Counted from the first letter of the stretch, positions 51,387-59,650 are shown. The stretch is DNA of 64,000 bases from Fimenecus sp052273625 (GCA_052273625.1 DAVZHW010000006.1:1-64000); one strand, 5' to 3'. Notes: generated by a model not told the origin, from the sequence alone. Translations and numbers: made by a program.

Positions 51387-51635
51387 CTAAATAACTTCTA
51401 GCCAGTTTTCAATCATTTCTTTTGTAACTCCGTTTTTATATTTTTCTTTAATTGCAAGTAATTTTTCTTTTGAGTTTGTGTACTTTTGCTTGCTATTACG
51501 AATGTTGTACTTTATCTTACGAACAGCACGCTCATATTCTATGTGATAGATTTTTGCACATTCTGGCGAACAAACAACTTGGATTTTCCGATTTGTAATA
51601 ACCTGTTTACCACAAACTACACATTCAATTTTTAT
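51387..51635 (-). CDS. Zinc-knuckle protein lacking a normal start codon, ~82 aa
   Basis: An open frame encodes IECVVCGKQ, CSPECAKIYH and a long basic helix, the common '..CxxCGK...CSxxC' zinc-knuckle family. No ATG, GTG or TTG precedes the first knuckle. ATA at 51635 or ATT at 51629 lies at the expected start, with GAGAAG upstream. Either it uses a rare start or it has lost its start. Confidence 0.5.
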   Translation of the reverse strand: MKIECVVCGKQVITNRKIQVVCSPECAKIYHIEYERAVRKIKYNIRNSKQKYTNSKEKLLAIKEKYKNGVTKEMIENWLEVI

Positions 51636-51976
51636 TTTGCATCTTCTCTATACGCTTTTTCTTTTTCTTTGTTCCTATTCCATTCCTCTATAAATTCATA
51701 ATATTCTGGATTCGCTCTTTTCATTTTTTTTTCGTGAATTAAGTCTGTCATAGCATCGCCGAATTTATCACAGGCTTCTGCTAAGTTGTTATAAGCAGTA
51801 AAAAAATGATGACTTATAACTTTTCGACTTTCTAAAATTTTCTGAAAATCTTCCAAGCATTTATACACCTTATATTTTTCTGCAATGTCGAATACTTCAT
51901 CACCATCTAATTCAACAGGAAGTTCAAAACCATCGTCATAAACTTCATTTACTGCCTTTGAATTTTTGCATTTCAT
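51632..51976 (-). CDS. Hypothetical helical protein, 114 aa
   Basis: A charged helical protein with a lysine/glutamate-rich C-terminus. No domain is recognised. It sits in the packed leftward series. Confidence 0.65.
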   Translation of the reverse strand: MKCKNSKAVNEVYDDGFELPVELDGDEVFDIAEKYKVYKCLEDFQKILESRKVISHHFFTAYNNLAEACDKFGDAMTDLIHEKKMKRANPEYYEFIEEWNRNKEKEKAYREDAK

Positions 51977-51979
51977 TTT

Positions 51980-52462
51980 TTATTCCTCCACACCGCAAGG
52001 TGAACCGTCAAGATAGGTAAACTGATTGAACAACTCCGACAAAAATCTATAATATCCATCTGACATACCAACTGTAGTATAGTTATAGAAATCTGTTATG
52101 AAACATTTTTCTTTACTAGATTTATCCTGTACCCATATCAATGGCAATTCGTGTTCAGGACAATCAGCATTGAACCGCTTTTTATAGTCCTTAATCATTT
52201 CATCACAGTCTTTGTACGGACGCCACTTCTTTTCTTCTGCCCGTTCCACAAGATAGGCAAGACTGTAAACATAATCATAACCTTCAACAGCAAATCTACA
52301 CTGACAGTTTTCATCGTAAATTTCGTTAATCGTGTTTAATGATGAACCTCTTTCAACTAAGGCTTTCAGAAAAACAAGGTCATCTGCTACTATAACCTTG
52401 TCGCCTGCTTTCAACTCATCTGCATTAAGTACAGTGTATACTCTGCTTTTGTCAAATTTCAT
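51980..52462 (-). CDS. Hypothetical protein, 160 aa
   Basis: The N-terminal part (VLNADELKAGDKVIVADDLVFL) looks like a small beta barrel. The rest includes WRPYKDCDEMIKDYKKRF, a pattern seen in unannotated phage proteins. Function unknown. Confidence 0.7.
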   Translation of the reverse strand: MKFDKSRVYTVLNADELKAGDKVIVADDLVFLKALVERGSSLNTINEIYDENCQCRFAVEGYDYVYSLAYLVERAEEKKWRPYKDCDEMIKDYKKRFNADCPEHELPLIWVQDKSSKEKCFITDFYNYTTVGMSDGYYRFLSELFNQFTYLDGSPCGVEE

Positions 52463-52521
52463 TTTCTACTCCTTACACTTCTTCAATAAATAAGTTCCAT
52501 CAAGCTTGAATAAAATTTTCT

Positions 52522-52854
52522 TTATAACTTACCCCGTATTACTCTAAATCCTGCACGGTACAATTCATTTTGCAATAAGCAAACCAGTTGCTCATTATTC
52601 GATAATTCACCTAATCCACCGCAATCCAAAACTGCGTGAATCCACTCGTGAATTAGAATTGATTCTTTCATTTCTTTTGGCATTTCCTGATTTATTGTGA
52701 TAACTGCCATTTTTGAATCGCTTCTACCCATTGAACCATCAGTTCTTGAATTGCTTTCAACTTCCTTATAAAGAAAAGGAACACCGCACACATCAACATA
52801 ACAATCTTTATTAAGTTCTTTTTTATTTAAAGTCATTATTTTATTATCTCCCAA
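52522..52854 (-). CDS. ImmA/IrrE-like HExxH zinc protease, 110 aa
   Basis: ILIHEWIHAVLD near residue 66 is a zincin motif as in ImmA/IrrE peptidases and phage relatives. In mobile elements such proteases cleave the lysogenic repressor on induction, but this one is short and lacks an HTH. The first in-frame ATG is at 52854; ATG 52836 (residue 7) is also possible. Confidence 0.65.
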   Translation of the reverse strand: MGDNKIMTLNKKELNKDCYVDVCGVPFLYKEVESNSRTDGSMGRSDSKMAVITINQEMPKEMKESILIHEWIHAVLDCGGLGELSNNEQLVCLLQNELYRAGFRVIRGKL

Positions 52855-53030
52855 TGCCCTTTATGTTCATCTTCATAACAGTCTTCACCTGCATCATAAT
52901 CAACCCATTTCATTTTAAGTTGCTTCTTACCATTACAATATGGACAGGTTTTTAAGCCTCTTGAATTTTGAGCAATCTGAACCATTCCAGACCCTTTACA
53001 ATACTTACATTCAATTGTTTTTGTTTTCAT
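52836..53030 (-). CDS. DnaJ-type zinc-ribbon protein, 64 aa
   Basis: CKYCKGSG and CPYCNGK are two CxxCxG-type knuckles like those of the DnaJ central domain. A short acidic tail follows. GGAGG precedes the ATG. A free-standing zinc ribbon of unknown role. Confidence 0.7.
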   Translation of the reverse strand: MKTKTIECKYCKGSGMVQIAQNSRGLKTCPYCNGKKQLKMKWVDYDAGEDCYEDEHKGHWEIIK

Positions 53031-53120
53031 TTTTTTATTCCTCCAAATATTTTTTTTGTGCTATATTTTTTTCTTCCTTTTAAATGTCATTGTTTTTATC
53101 TCACGTTCATTTATTGTGTT

Positions 53121-53174
53121 AATTTATCCAATCTATTTTTGGTAAGTCTTTATACCCTTTTTGCTAGACAAACC
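53121..53174. repeat. ~54-bp dispersed direct repeat, copy B
   Basis: See 49415-49469. Here too it sits just downstream of a leftward gene in otherwise empty DNA. Confidence 0.7.
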
Positions 53175-53198
53175 GAGTCAACGACAGGAGTGTAAAAA

Positions 53199-53849
53199 TC
53201 ATTTTGAAATTAAAGATTGAATTTTCTGCTTACCTTTAGGAGTTATTAAAGTTTGTGTTCCTGTTAAATTTCCTTTTACCCAATCTTTTACAACGAAATA
53301 CCCACATTCAATTTTTTCAGAATATGGTTGCAATTTATTTGAGCTATCTCTGTAGATATAATTATTGAAAATAAGAAATGAGATGAATTTCTTTTCGTTG
53401 ATACCTAATTCTTTTGCAGTTTTTCTAAAAGAAGTGTTTCCACCTTGTTCAATAAAGTCATCATAATATTCAACTTTAGGCTGTTGTTCTAAAAGTTGTA
53501 ATTGTTGTTTTTTATTTAATTCCCGAAGTTCTTGTATTTTATTTTCTCTGTAAATTTCAAGTCTTTTTTGTAATTCTAAAAACTCTAATTCATTAGATAT
53601 ACTAAGCGTATCAAATCCGTTTTTAGCAACTTTAGAATGATTTTGTAATTCAATTTTTATTGCTGTTGCCTGTGCTTCTGTAAACACGACAGTATTTTGA
53701 ATACCACCTTTTGTTTGCAAGGGTAGGACATTGATGTCTATACCTAATTTCTCAACAGTTCTTTTAATTGTTTTTACATCAACGCCTAACACTTTTGCGA
53801 GTTCCTTTGTAGTCATTGTTTTTTCTGTCTTTGTTGTGATTTCGTTCAT
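53199..53849 (-). CDS. Anti-repressor with KilAC domain, 216 aa
   Basis: The N-terminus has an HTH (TTKELAKVLGVDVKTIKRTV, residues 13-32). A coiled coil (about 85-125) follows, then a KilAC domain (SFRKTAKELGINEKKFISFL, then GYFVVKDW and LITPKGKQKI). It is a second phage anti-repressor-like protein. GGGAGG precedes the ATG. Confidence 0.82.
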   Translation of the reverse strand: MNEITTKTEKTMTTKELAKVLGVDVKTIKRTVEKLGIDINVLPLQTKGGIQNTVVFTEAQATAIKIELQNHSKVAKNGFDTLSISNELEFLELQKRLEIYRENKIQELRELNKKQQLQLLEQQPKVEYYDDFIEQGGNTSFRKTAKELGINEKKFISFLIFNNYIYRDSSNKLQPYSEKIECGYFVVKDWVKGNLTGTQTLITPKGKQKIQSLISK

Positions 53850-53910
53850 AATATCCTCCCTTTTGTCGTTAATTATTTCATTTTTTTTTCTTATACACTT
53901 GGTGTTTTTT

Positions 53911-54661
53911 TTATTCAGCTGACAAACCTATTGTGTACAGTCTTTCAATTTTCACATCGCTTTTTTCTCTATCAGATTTCTGTGAAATTTTTCTTTCCTT
54001 GCTCCATATGCACTTGAAATCTGGTGGCATATCAAACTCGGAAATGAACACATAACATTCGCTGGATATAGACCGCACAAAGTTATAAAATTCTTCGTTG
54101 TTGAATTTTCTTCCATTATATGTCTTCGTATCTTTGTAAGGTGGGTCTAGGTACATAACTACTTTGTTACTGATTTTGCGACTATTTAATTCCCTGTAAT
54201 CAGAGCAGGCAAACTCTATGCCAGAAAGAAGAGGTGCTTGCTCTTTAGCATATTTAAGACGCTCCGCATATATATCTCTAACTCCTTTTGCGTCTCTGCC
54301 GTAACCACCGTCGAAGTACCTGCCGCCGTAGCTTGCGAAATATCCGATAAGTGCCGTATACTCGATTGAATATTTGCCTGTGTGATTTTTTTCTGTTCTC
54401 ACGGACATCTTTATAATGCTCGAAGTTACAGTGTTCTGGAGCAATTGGTAACTCCGGGTTATTCTGCATATAACACAAAAGTGCAATTAGTTCGGGATTG
54501 TTGTCGAATCCCTCGCGGTTCTCACATCGTATATGGTCTATTATATTTGCTCCGCCAACGAACGGTTCTATATATTCTGTTACGCCGTGCCTGTCTATGC
54601 AGTCCTGTAATACAGGAACTATGTATTTTCTAAGTTTAGCCTTGCTTCCTTGGTAAATCAT
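53911..54661 (-). pseudogene. dam: Dam-type adenine methylase split by a frameshift at A7
   Basis: The N-terminal part (start ATG 54661; a TTG at 54709 is also possible) reads IYQGSKAKLRKYIVPVLQ and EYIEPFVGGANI, the SAM-binding motif of Dam enzymes. The C-terminal part in another frame reads VMYLDPPYKDTK, the DPPY catalytic motif. The frames meet at seven A on the minus strand (54386-54392). With six A the two halves join perfectly. It is either inactivated, switchable by slippage, or a sequencing error. Confidence 0.8.
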
Positions 54662-54712
54662 TATTGATACTCTCTTAATCTCAGCTGGTTCTTTTTTCGC
54701 TTTATTCAATTA

Positions 54713-54955
54713 TCATTTCTTTTCTAACAACATGTCTGGCATTTCTTCTTTTTTCAGCCCCATTCCTTCCCTAAATCTAATTGCGTCTAATTGCACTTTT
54801 GCATTATTTGTAATTGAATTTGCAACGGCAGTTACCGCATTAGCTTTCTGAATTTCTCTTTTTGTGCTGTCTTCATCCTTGCAAATCTCGTCATCAAGTA
54901 ACCGTTCGAGTTGTTCAAATAAATAATTATTCAAATCTGACAAACTGTTTTTCAT
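54713..54955 (-). CDS. Helical hypothetical protein, 80 aa
   Basis: Residues about 25-60 (KREIQKANAVTAVANSITNN) match small phage proteins of unknown role near replication and methylase genes. The ATG at 54955 is preferred over 54976. Confidence 0.65.
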   Translation of the reverse strand: MKNSLSDLNNYLFEQLERLLDDEICKDEDSTKREIQKANAVTAVANSITNNAKVQLDAIRFREGMGLKKEEMPDMLLEKK

Positions 54956-54983
54956 TTTTTTTCTCCTGTAAAACACTGTTTAG

Positions 54984-55490
54984 TTATTTCTTGCGAAATT
55001 TTTCTTCTCTTTTTCTTATTGTTTGCAATATTTTTACTGTTAAAGCAGCATTCTTTCCGACTTCTTTATCTCCTGAATGTCTATCCCATTTACCCCACTT
55101 AGCGTTTAATGTTCTATTTTCAGCCCTAGATACTAAATACAAATTGTCAATGTCAAAATTCCGTTTATTTCCGTCAAGAAAAATTACACAGTCTTTTTTG
55201 GTATCTACTGTGCATTTATGGTATTCTTCATAAATAACTAAATGTTTATTTCTCCAATTTTTCCTTGCTTCATTGTTATGAAACTTGTCAGTTACCTTGA
55301 CTTCAATGTAACCGTCTTTTGCTATTCGCTCTGAACCAATTTTTCTCGTATTCCAATTTAAATGACCTTTTTGAAACCAAGACGAAGCCAGTTTTTTTCT
55401 GGTTTCATCTTTCATTTTTTTTCCTTTATTTAAAGGAATACATCCTTTTCTAAACTGTCCGTTACTTTTACGGTTTTTATCTTCTATCAC
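54984..55490 (-). CDS. HNH homing-type endonuclease, 168 aa
   Basis: The N-terminus (SNGQFRKGCIPLNKGKKM) is a NUMOD-like DNA-binding segment. KHLVIYEEYHKCTV, then VIFLDGNKRNFDIDNLYLVSRAEN, is the HNH_3 core. Such free-standing nucleases are selfish elements common in phage genomes. There is no intron nearby. Confidence 0.82.
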   Translation of the reverse strand: MIEDKNRKSNGQFRKGCIPLNKGKKMKDETRKKLASSWFQKGHLNWNTRKIGSERIAKDGYIEVKVTDKFHNNEARKNWRNKHLVIYEEYHKCTVDTKKDCVIFLDGNKRNFDIDNLYLVSRAENRTLNAKWGKWDRHSGDKEVGKNAALTVKILQTIRKREEKFRKK

Positions 55491-55509
55491 TATTTTTCCC
55501 TTTACAGGT

Positions 55510-55779
55510 TTAATACCATTTTTTATCTTTGTTGTTTTTGTCCATTTTTTGCTTTACCAGTTCAGCGGTGTAAACTTTATTCAAAGTTTCAAAATACTGA
55601 ACCTTTTTAGATTCCGCTTCGGCAGCTAATTCTGCTGTTTGTTTATTAAGAAACGCTGTTTCTTTTTCTAGTTGTTTTATATCAAGTTCCGTGCATTTTA
55701 TTGCGACTATGCAAAGTAGGCACACAACACACATTCCCAAAGACATTCCTAATAAAGACTTTAGAATTTTATCTAACAT
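55510..55779 (-). CDS. Single-pass membrane coiled-coil protein, 89 aa
   Basis: A membrane helix (residues 5-27) is followed by a heptad coiled coil (about 33-75), a topology like an i-spanin but far from the lysis genes and without a lipoprotein partner. Function unknown. Confidence 0.65.
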   Translation of the reverse strand: MLDKILKSLLGMSLGMCVVCLLCIVAIKCTELDIKQLEKETAFLNKQTAELAAEAESKKVQYFETLNKVYTAELVKQKMDKNNKDKKWY

Positions 55780-55807
55780 TTAATTTCTTTCTCCAAATGT
55801 TGTTTTT

Positions 55808-55885
55808 AGTGCCGTACAACTTCTTTTTTTTTTCACCGATTTTTACCTGAATTGCAGAGCGAAAAAGTTAAAACTGTACGGCACT
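55808..55885. promoter_or_regulatory. Large stem with 11-bp perfect ends
   Basis: AGTGCCGTACA (55808-55818) pairs with TGTACGGCACT (55875-55885), enclosing ~56 bases. A smaller CGCA/TGCG stem follows. It lies in the leader between the genes at 55958 and 55510 and may be a terminator or RNA switch. Confidence 0.5.
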
Positions 55886-55957
55886 ACGCACAACTGCGTT
55901 ACTACAAATCTTGCTTTTGCCGTTTTTAGTCCGGCAACCAGACTTATTATTTAAGGC

Positions 55958-56434
55958 TCAACGAGCCTTTTTTGCTTTGTTTACGACTGCCTCTATTTCA
56001 AATTCCAAGTCTTTAAGCGGTCTTGTTATATATTGGAAATACATCATTTTTAAATTAGTATCCTCTCCATCAAGAAGGTCGCCTTCCATTGCTTCTTTCA
56101 AAAATCCGTCAAGAGCAAAGAAAAACGAGGACGCTCCTTTCTTTGCTCTTAGAAAACTTCCCTCAAGACCTGTTTTCTCGTCTGGTTCTTCCATTAGATA
56201 AAAATATCTTTTTAGGACTGTTTGGTTTTCTCCGTCAAATGGATATTCCTTTATCTGCTTTGGATAACCACAGATATTCTTTAAGACATCCAAATCTTCC
56301 CTTTCAACTATGTCATCGAGTTCTTCCAAACTGTCAGCAAAATATCCCTTACTGCCTATAGGTGGCATAACTTCTGATAAAGGGGTAAAAATTCTTTCCC
56401 TCATAAGGCTTATAACTTTTCTGTTTCTTGACAT
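55958..56434 (-). CDS. Hypothetical protein, 158 aa
   Basis: A charged mixed protein with no recognised domain. The C-terminus is lysine-rich and overlaps an AAGGCTC/GAGCCTT stem with a T-run, which may serve as terminator. The ATG at 56434 is preferred over 56449. It follows the DnaB/tRNA segment in the leftward arm. Confidence 0.6.
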   Translation of the reverse strand: MSRNRKVISLMRERIFTPLSEVMPPIGSKGYFADSLEELDDIVEREDLDVLKNICGYPKQIKEYPFDGENQTVLKRYFYLMEEPDEKTGLEGSFLRAKKGASSFFFALDGFLKEAMEGDLLDGEDTNLKMMYFQYITRPLKDLEFEIEAVVNKAKKAR

Positions 56435-56469
56435 TTTGATTTTCTCCAATTACTATGGACTTTTTTTTA

Positions 56470-56901
56470 TTACGCCCATTCTGCTTCTAATTTTTCACCA
56501 TTTGCCCATTCATCGAAGTTGTATTTTTTTTCTGCTACATTTCTTGCAGCGTCTTTTAAAAAATAAACATCAAGTTTTTCTAACTGGTCATCGAACTGAA
56601 AAAGGATTAAGTCGGAACTACCCAGTTTTTTGGAATCACCAAATGTCTGATTTTTTGAGTTTAATCTTTCAGTCGATGTAAAAGGAATGTTGTAAGACAT
56701 TTCAAACGTGTAGGCAAAATATTTTTTCATAATAGGTGAACGAGGAACATCCATTCTTATATATTTTTTTCCAAGGTTGCCACCTTTTTTGTAAACAGCC
56801 ATTTCAAAATTCTTTGGTTCTCTGCCTTGAAATTCTTTCAAGACATAATCTTTTTGATGTTCAGGGTTGTGTGTAAAAGAATATTTAGCGTAATACTTCA
56901 T
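56470..56901 (-). CDS. Hypothetical protein, 143 aa
   Basis: A basic beta-type protein with FTHNPEHQKDYVLKEF and a C-terminal NFDEWANGEKLEAEW. No family is recognised. GGGAG precedes the ATG. Downstream of the tRNA and its terminator. Confidence 0.6.
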   Translation of the reverse strand: MKYYAKYSFTHNPEHQKDYVLKEFQGREPKNFEMAVYKKGGNLGKKYIRMDVPRSPIMKKYFAYTFEMSYNIPFTSTERLNSKNQTFGDSKKLGSSDLILFQFDDQLEKLDVYFLKDAARNVAEKKYNFDEWANGEKLEAEWA

Positions 56902-56923
56902 CTCTATTCTCCCTACAAATAAA

Positions 56924-56963
56924 ACTTAATCTGGCTAGAATCCGTTTCCTTGCCAGATTAAGT
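56924..56963 (-). terminator. Terminator between tRNA and the 56470-56901 gene
   Basis: A 12-bp perfect stem (56924-56935 with 56952-56963) is followed on the minus strand by TTTTATTT. A second stem, GCCAG/CTGGC, adjoins it at 56964-56979. Confidence 0.75.
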
Positions 56964-57093
56964 GCCAGTCTTTCCTGGCTGCCATTTTCACCACTTTTGT
57001 TTCCACTTTTTCCATTTACGCCGCCAACGACGGCTATCAGGCTTTTCGGAAACATTTTTCGAGCATTGCTCCTCCACTGAGGTTACAGTGCTA

Positions 57094-57167
57094 TGGAACA
57101 TCGAAGATTTAAACTTCGCACATAAGGTTTATAAGACCTTCGCTCTAACCGCCTGAGCTAATGTTCC
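57094..57167 (-). tRNA. tRNA-Ile (anticodon UAU)
   Basis: A full 74-base cloverleaf folds on the minus strand: acceptor GGAACAT/ATGTTCC, D-arm GCTC/GAGC, anticodon stem AAGGT/ACCTT with loop CTTATAA (U33, anticodon UAU, A37), and T-stem CGAAG/CTTCG with loop TTTAAAT. CCA is not encoded. The T-loop has U instead of C at position 56, which is unusual. It would read AUA, a common codon in this AT-rich phage, which most bacteria read with a lysidine-modified CAU tRNA. Confidence 0.88.
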
Positions 57168-57171
57168 TAGC

Positions 57172-57227
57172 GACAGTGTTCAAATAACAAGCTTTCAACG
57201 AACCTTCTTGTTATTTACCGTACTGTC
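57172..57227 (-). promoter_or_regulatory. Nested stem upstream of the tRNA
   Basis: GACAGT/ACTGTC (57172-57177 with 57222-57227) encloses a 10-bp stem (57182-57191 with 57207-57216). It may aid tRNA processing or end an upstream transcript. The rest of 57228-57286 shows nothing. Confidence 0.5.
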
Positions 57228-57286
57228 AGACGGTGTTTTTAAAGCCACATATTATAAATAAGAGGAAAAGATTTTTTCCAATTAAA

Positions 57287-57333
57287 TATTAGTAATGTAT
57301 ATTTATAATAACATAACATATAAAATACTAATA
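57287..57333 (-). promoter_or_regulatory. TATTAGTA-N31-TACTAATA element, copy 3
   Basis: Half-sites are at 57287-57294 and 57326-57333. Flanks match copy 2 at 46460 over ~80 bp. It lies between dnaB and the tRNA and should drive the tRNA and following leftward genes. Confidence 0.75.
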
Positions 57334-57355
57334 TAGGTTTGACTTAAAAAATTTG

Positions 57356-58642
57356 TTATATTTCTTCCTTATCCTTAATTTCTTCAAATTTAGTCATCGA
57401 AGGAATAAAATTCATTTTGGCAGTTCCACATTTGCCATCTCTATTTTTTACAACTGTCAAGTCCGTTGGAATTTCTATCTCGTTTCCTGTAGCTCTTGCC
57501 CTGTGTATAAACATTACAATATCCGAGTTTTCCTCGATAGTTCCCGAATCTTTTAAGTCCGCAAGAGACGGTGGTTTTCCTTCCGCTGCTCTGTTTACCT
57601 GACATAGAACAATAATTGCAATATTAAGTTCTCGTGCTAGATGCTGGAGCTTTTTTGTGATAACTCCTACCTGCTCATTCCTTTTTAATGTTGTGTTAGA
57701 GCAGGGGAGCAATCCTAAGTGGTCTAGGATAAAAATCTTTAAGCCTTTTTTTGCGTCTACTCTAATTCTTGAAACCAGTTCTTTTTCATCTGAAATATTA
57801 CTGTCGTAAATTGTGAGATTGTAGTCATAAATTTTATCCATTGCGATATTTAACTTTGTAAGATTTGCCTGGGAATGTGCGACCCATCCGTGCTGAATAT
57901 GTGAAATCGGAATTCCCGACTTAAACGCTACAAGCCTTGTTCCGATAGAAACTGCGGACATTTCCAAGGAAAAAATCCCAACACCGACACCAGCTTCACA
58001 CAAATTTGCTGCTAACTGGACGGCAAAAGCTGATTTTCCGACAGAAGGTCTTGCTCCTACTGTATAAAGTTTTCCAGGTTGTATGCCGTCAAGAATATCC
58101 GAAAGATTTTCAAATCCTGTATGAAAACCAAGATAAGGGCTTTTGTTTTTCATATTTTTCTGCATCATCTCGACCAGTTGTGGCATAAGGTCTTTTGCTG
58201 TTGTCTTGCCATTTTCATAGCTCATATAAGACGTAAGAGATGAATCCAAGTCCTGTAACGTATCGATTGTGTTTTCAGGAGTAAGAAGCCCTAGTTTTTC
58301 TTTTAATTTAGACCTCAACTGTCTTGCAATGTAGAATTGTTTTATTTTATTCGCATAAAAATCCCAGTTAGCGGCTGACGGGATTGAACTTGTAATTTCC
58401 GCAAGAACCACTGGGTTAAATCTTGGCAGGCGGTCTTTTAGCGAAAGAATATTTGAGATTCCGTTTTCTGTAAAATCATTAAGAATTGTCTTAAAAAGCA
58501 ACTTGTATTTAGAACAATAAAAAGCATCTTCGCTCAACATTCCTTGAACTAAATCAATTACCGAGTTGTCAATCAACAAACAGGCAACAAGAGCCTGTTC
58601 GTAATCTTCGCTGTAAAAATCTTTTGACGGTATATTATTCAC
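57356..58642 (-). CDS. dnaB: Replicative DNA helicase, DnaB-like
   Basis: The 428-residue RecA-fold helicase unwinds DNA at the phage replication fork. The N-terminal DnaB domain spans about 10-105. Walker A ARPSVGKS is at 197-204 and Walker B FILDHL at about 306-311, with IIVLCQVNRAAEG and an arginine-finger region later. It is normal in length. The start overlaps the upstream gene. Confidence 0.93.
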   Translation of the reverse strand: MNNIPSKDFYSEDYEQALVACLLIDNSVIDLVQGMLSEDAFYCSKYKLLFKTILNDFTENGISNILSLKDRLPRFNPVVLAEITSSIPSAANWDFYANKIKQFYIARQLRSKLKEKLGLLTPENTIDTLQDLDSSLTSYMSYENGKTTAKDLMPQLVEMMQKNMKNKSPYLGFHTGFENLSDILDGIQPGKLYTVGARPSVGKSAFAVQLAANLCEAGVGVGIFSLEMSAVSIGTRLVAFKSGIPISHIQHGWVAHSQANLTKLNIAMDKIYDYNLTIYDSNISDEKELVSRIRVDAKKGLKIFILDHLGLLPCSNTTLKRNEQVGVITKKLQHLARELNIAIIVLCQVNRAAEGKPPSLADLKDSGTIEENSDIVMFIHRARATGNEIEIPTDLTVVKNRDGKCGTAKMNFIPSMTKFEEIKDKEEI

Positions 58643-58919
58643 TTTTGCTTCCTAAATCAGAACCGTTTTGAAGTAATGAAAAGCATTTTTCAAAAACATC
58701 GTGGTCTTTTTTATAATCAGCCGCGATTTCATCAATACGGTTTTTGTATTTTTGTAGTGCTTCTTCTTTTTTTGTTATATCAGTTTCTTCTACAGATTTT
58801 TTGTAGTAAGAGTTTTTTGCCTCTGCTATTGCGACTTTTGTTAAGAAATATTGGCTTTCAACAAATGGCAATAAAACACGTCTGATAAAATCGGAATCTT
58901 CTTTCAGCAGTAATATCAC
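58635..58919 (-). CDS. Hypothetical replication-region protein, 94 aa
   Basis: A charged, helical protein, translationally coupled between the DnaC-like loader and DnaB. No family is recognised; the context suggests a small replisome accessory protein. Confidence 0.65.
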   Translation of the reverse strand: MILLLKEDSDFIRRVLLPFVESQYFLTKVAIAEAKNSYYKKSVEETDITKKEEALQKYKNRIDEIAADYKKDHDVFEKCFSLLQNGSDLGSKSE

Positions 58920-59650
58920 GCAATTTGCCTCCGGCTCTGTCCATTTAGCACAAGAATAGACAGAATTGATTTCAACCGGTTTATAATCGGGTCTGCCTCA
59001 ATTGCTTTTAAAAACTGTGTTTTCGCTTCTTCTGTCGGAAAATCTTCCGAACGTTTACCCATAAGAAGTAGTTTGAAGTTACTTACAGACAGGTTTGAAA
59101 TAAAAATAATCGGCAGATTATTGTCATATCGACCTGCAATTACTGTCCTTAAAAATTCGCTTTCCTCAACGATATTAGTCGCAGTTCCAACTTCATCAAT
59201 AACAAGAAACGGTGTTTCGGTGTATTTTTGAAGAAGGTCATATTCGCTTTCTTTTGCGGAAAATGACCTTGATGTTCTCAGCATAGGCATAAAAAAACGC
59301 ATTGAAAGATAAAGACCGCAGTTCATTCCTCGAATAGCCCTCTCGTGCATTGCACACGCAGAAACTGTCGTTTTTCCTGTTCCAGTAGCCCCTATTAGCA
59401 GAATAGCCCTGTCATTGACATCTTTTAACGAAAAGTTTTTTACCGACGTTTCAACCTCGGTCAGTTCGCTTCCAAATCTACATTCGTAAAATCTTTTAGG
59501 AATATTACTCATAAGATTTGACTCACGGAGCGAAACCGCTATTTCTTTTTCTGAAACATCAGTTTTTTCTTCAATGTTCATTTCATCTGCATTGATATTC
59601 AGCATTTTAGAAAGGTCAATTTTTTTTACTTCGTGTCCATTTACAATCAC
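58916..59650 (-). CDS. dnaC: DnaC-like helicase loader
   Basis: The AAA+ ATPase has Walker A GATGTGKT at residues 87-94 and Walker B LVIDEVG at 149-155, with sens-1-like IIFISNLS. The N-terminal ~60 residues would bind DnaB. It loads the helicase at the phage origin. Normal length of 244. Confidence 0.88.
   Translation of the reverse strand: MIVNGHEVKKIDLSKMLNINADEMNIEEKTDVSEKEIAVSLRESNLMSNIPKRFYECRFGSELTEVETSVKNFSLKDVNDRAILLIGATGTGKTTVSACAMHERAIRGMNCGLYLSMRFFMPMLRTSRSFSAKESEYDLLQKYTETPFLVIDEVGTATNIVEESEFLRTVIAGRYDNNLPIIFISNLSVSNFKLLLMGKRSEDFPTEEAKTQFLKAIEADPIINRLKSILSILVLNGQSRRQIA

Noticed and set aside
54984..55490. Intron-encoded homing endonuclease
   Set aside because: No interrupted gene or intron structure flanks it, so it is treated as free-standing.
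56980..57101. Tryptophan-rich cationic peptide (37 codons) next to the tRNA
   Set aside because: The only ATG would lie in the tRNA 3' end and no ribosome binding site is present; other frames of the same stretch are open too. Interesting composition, but unsupported.
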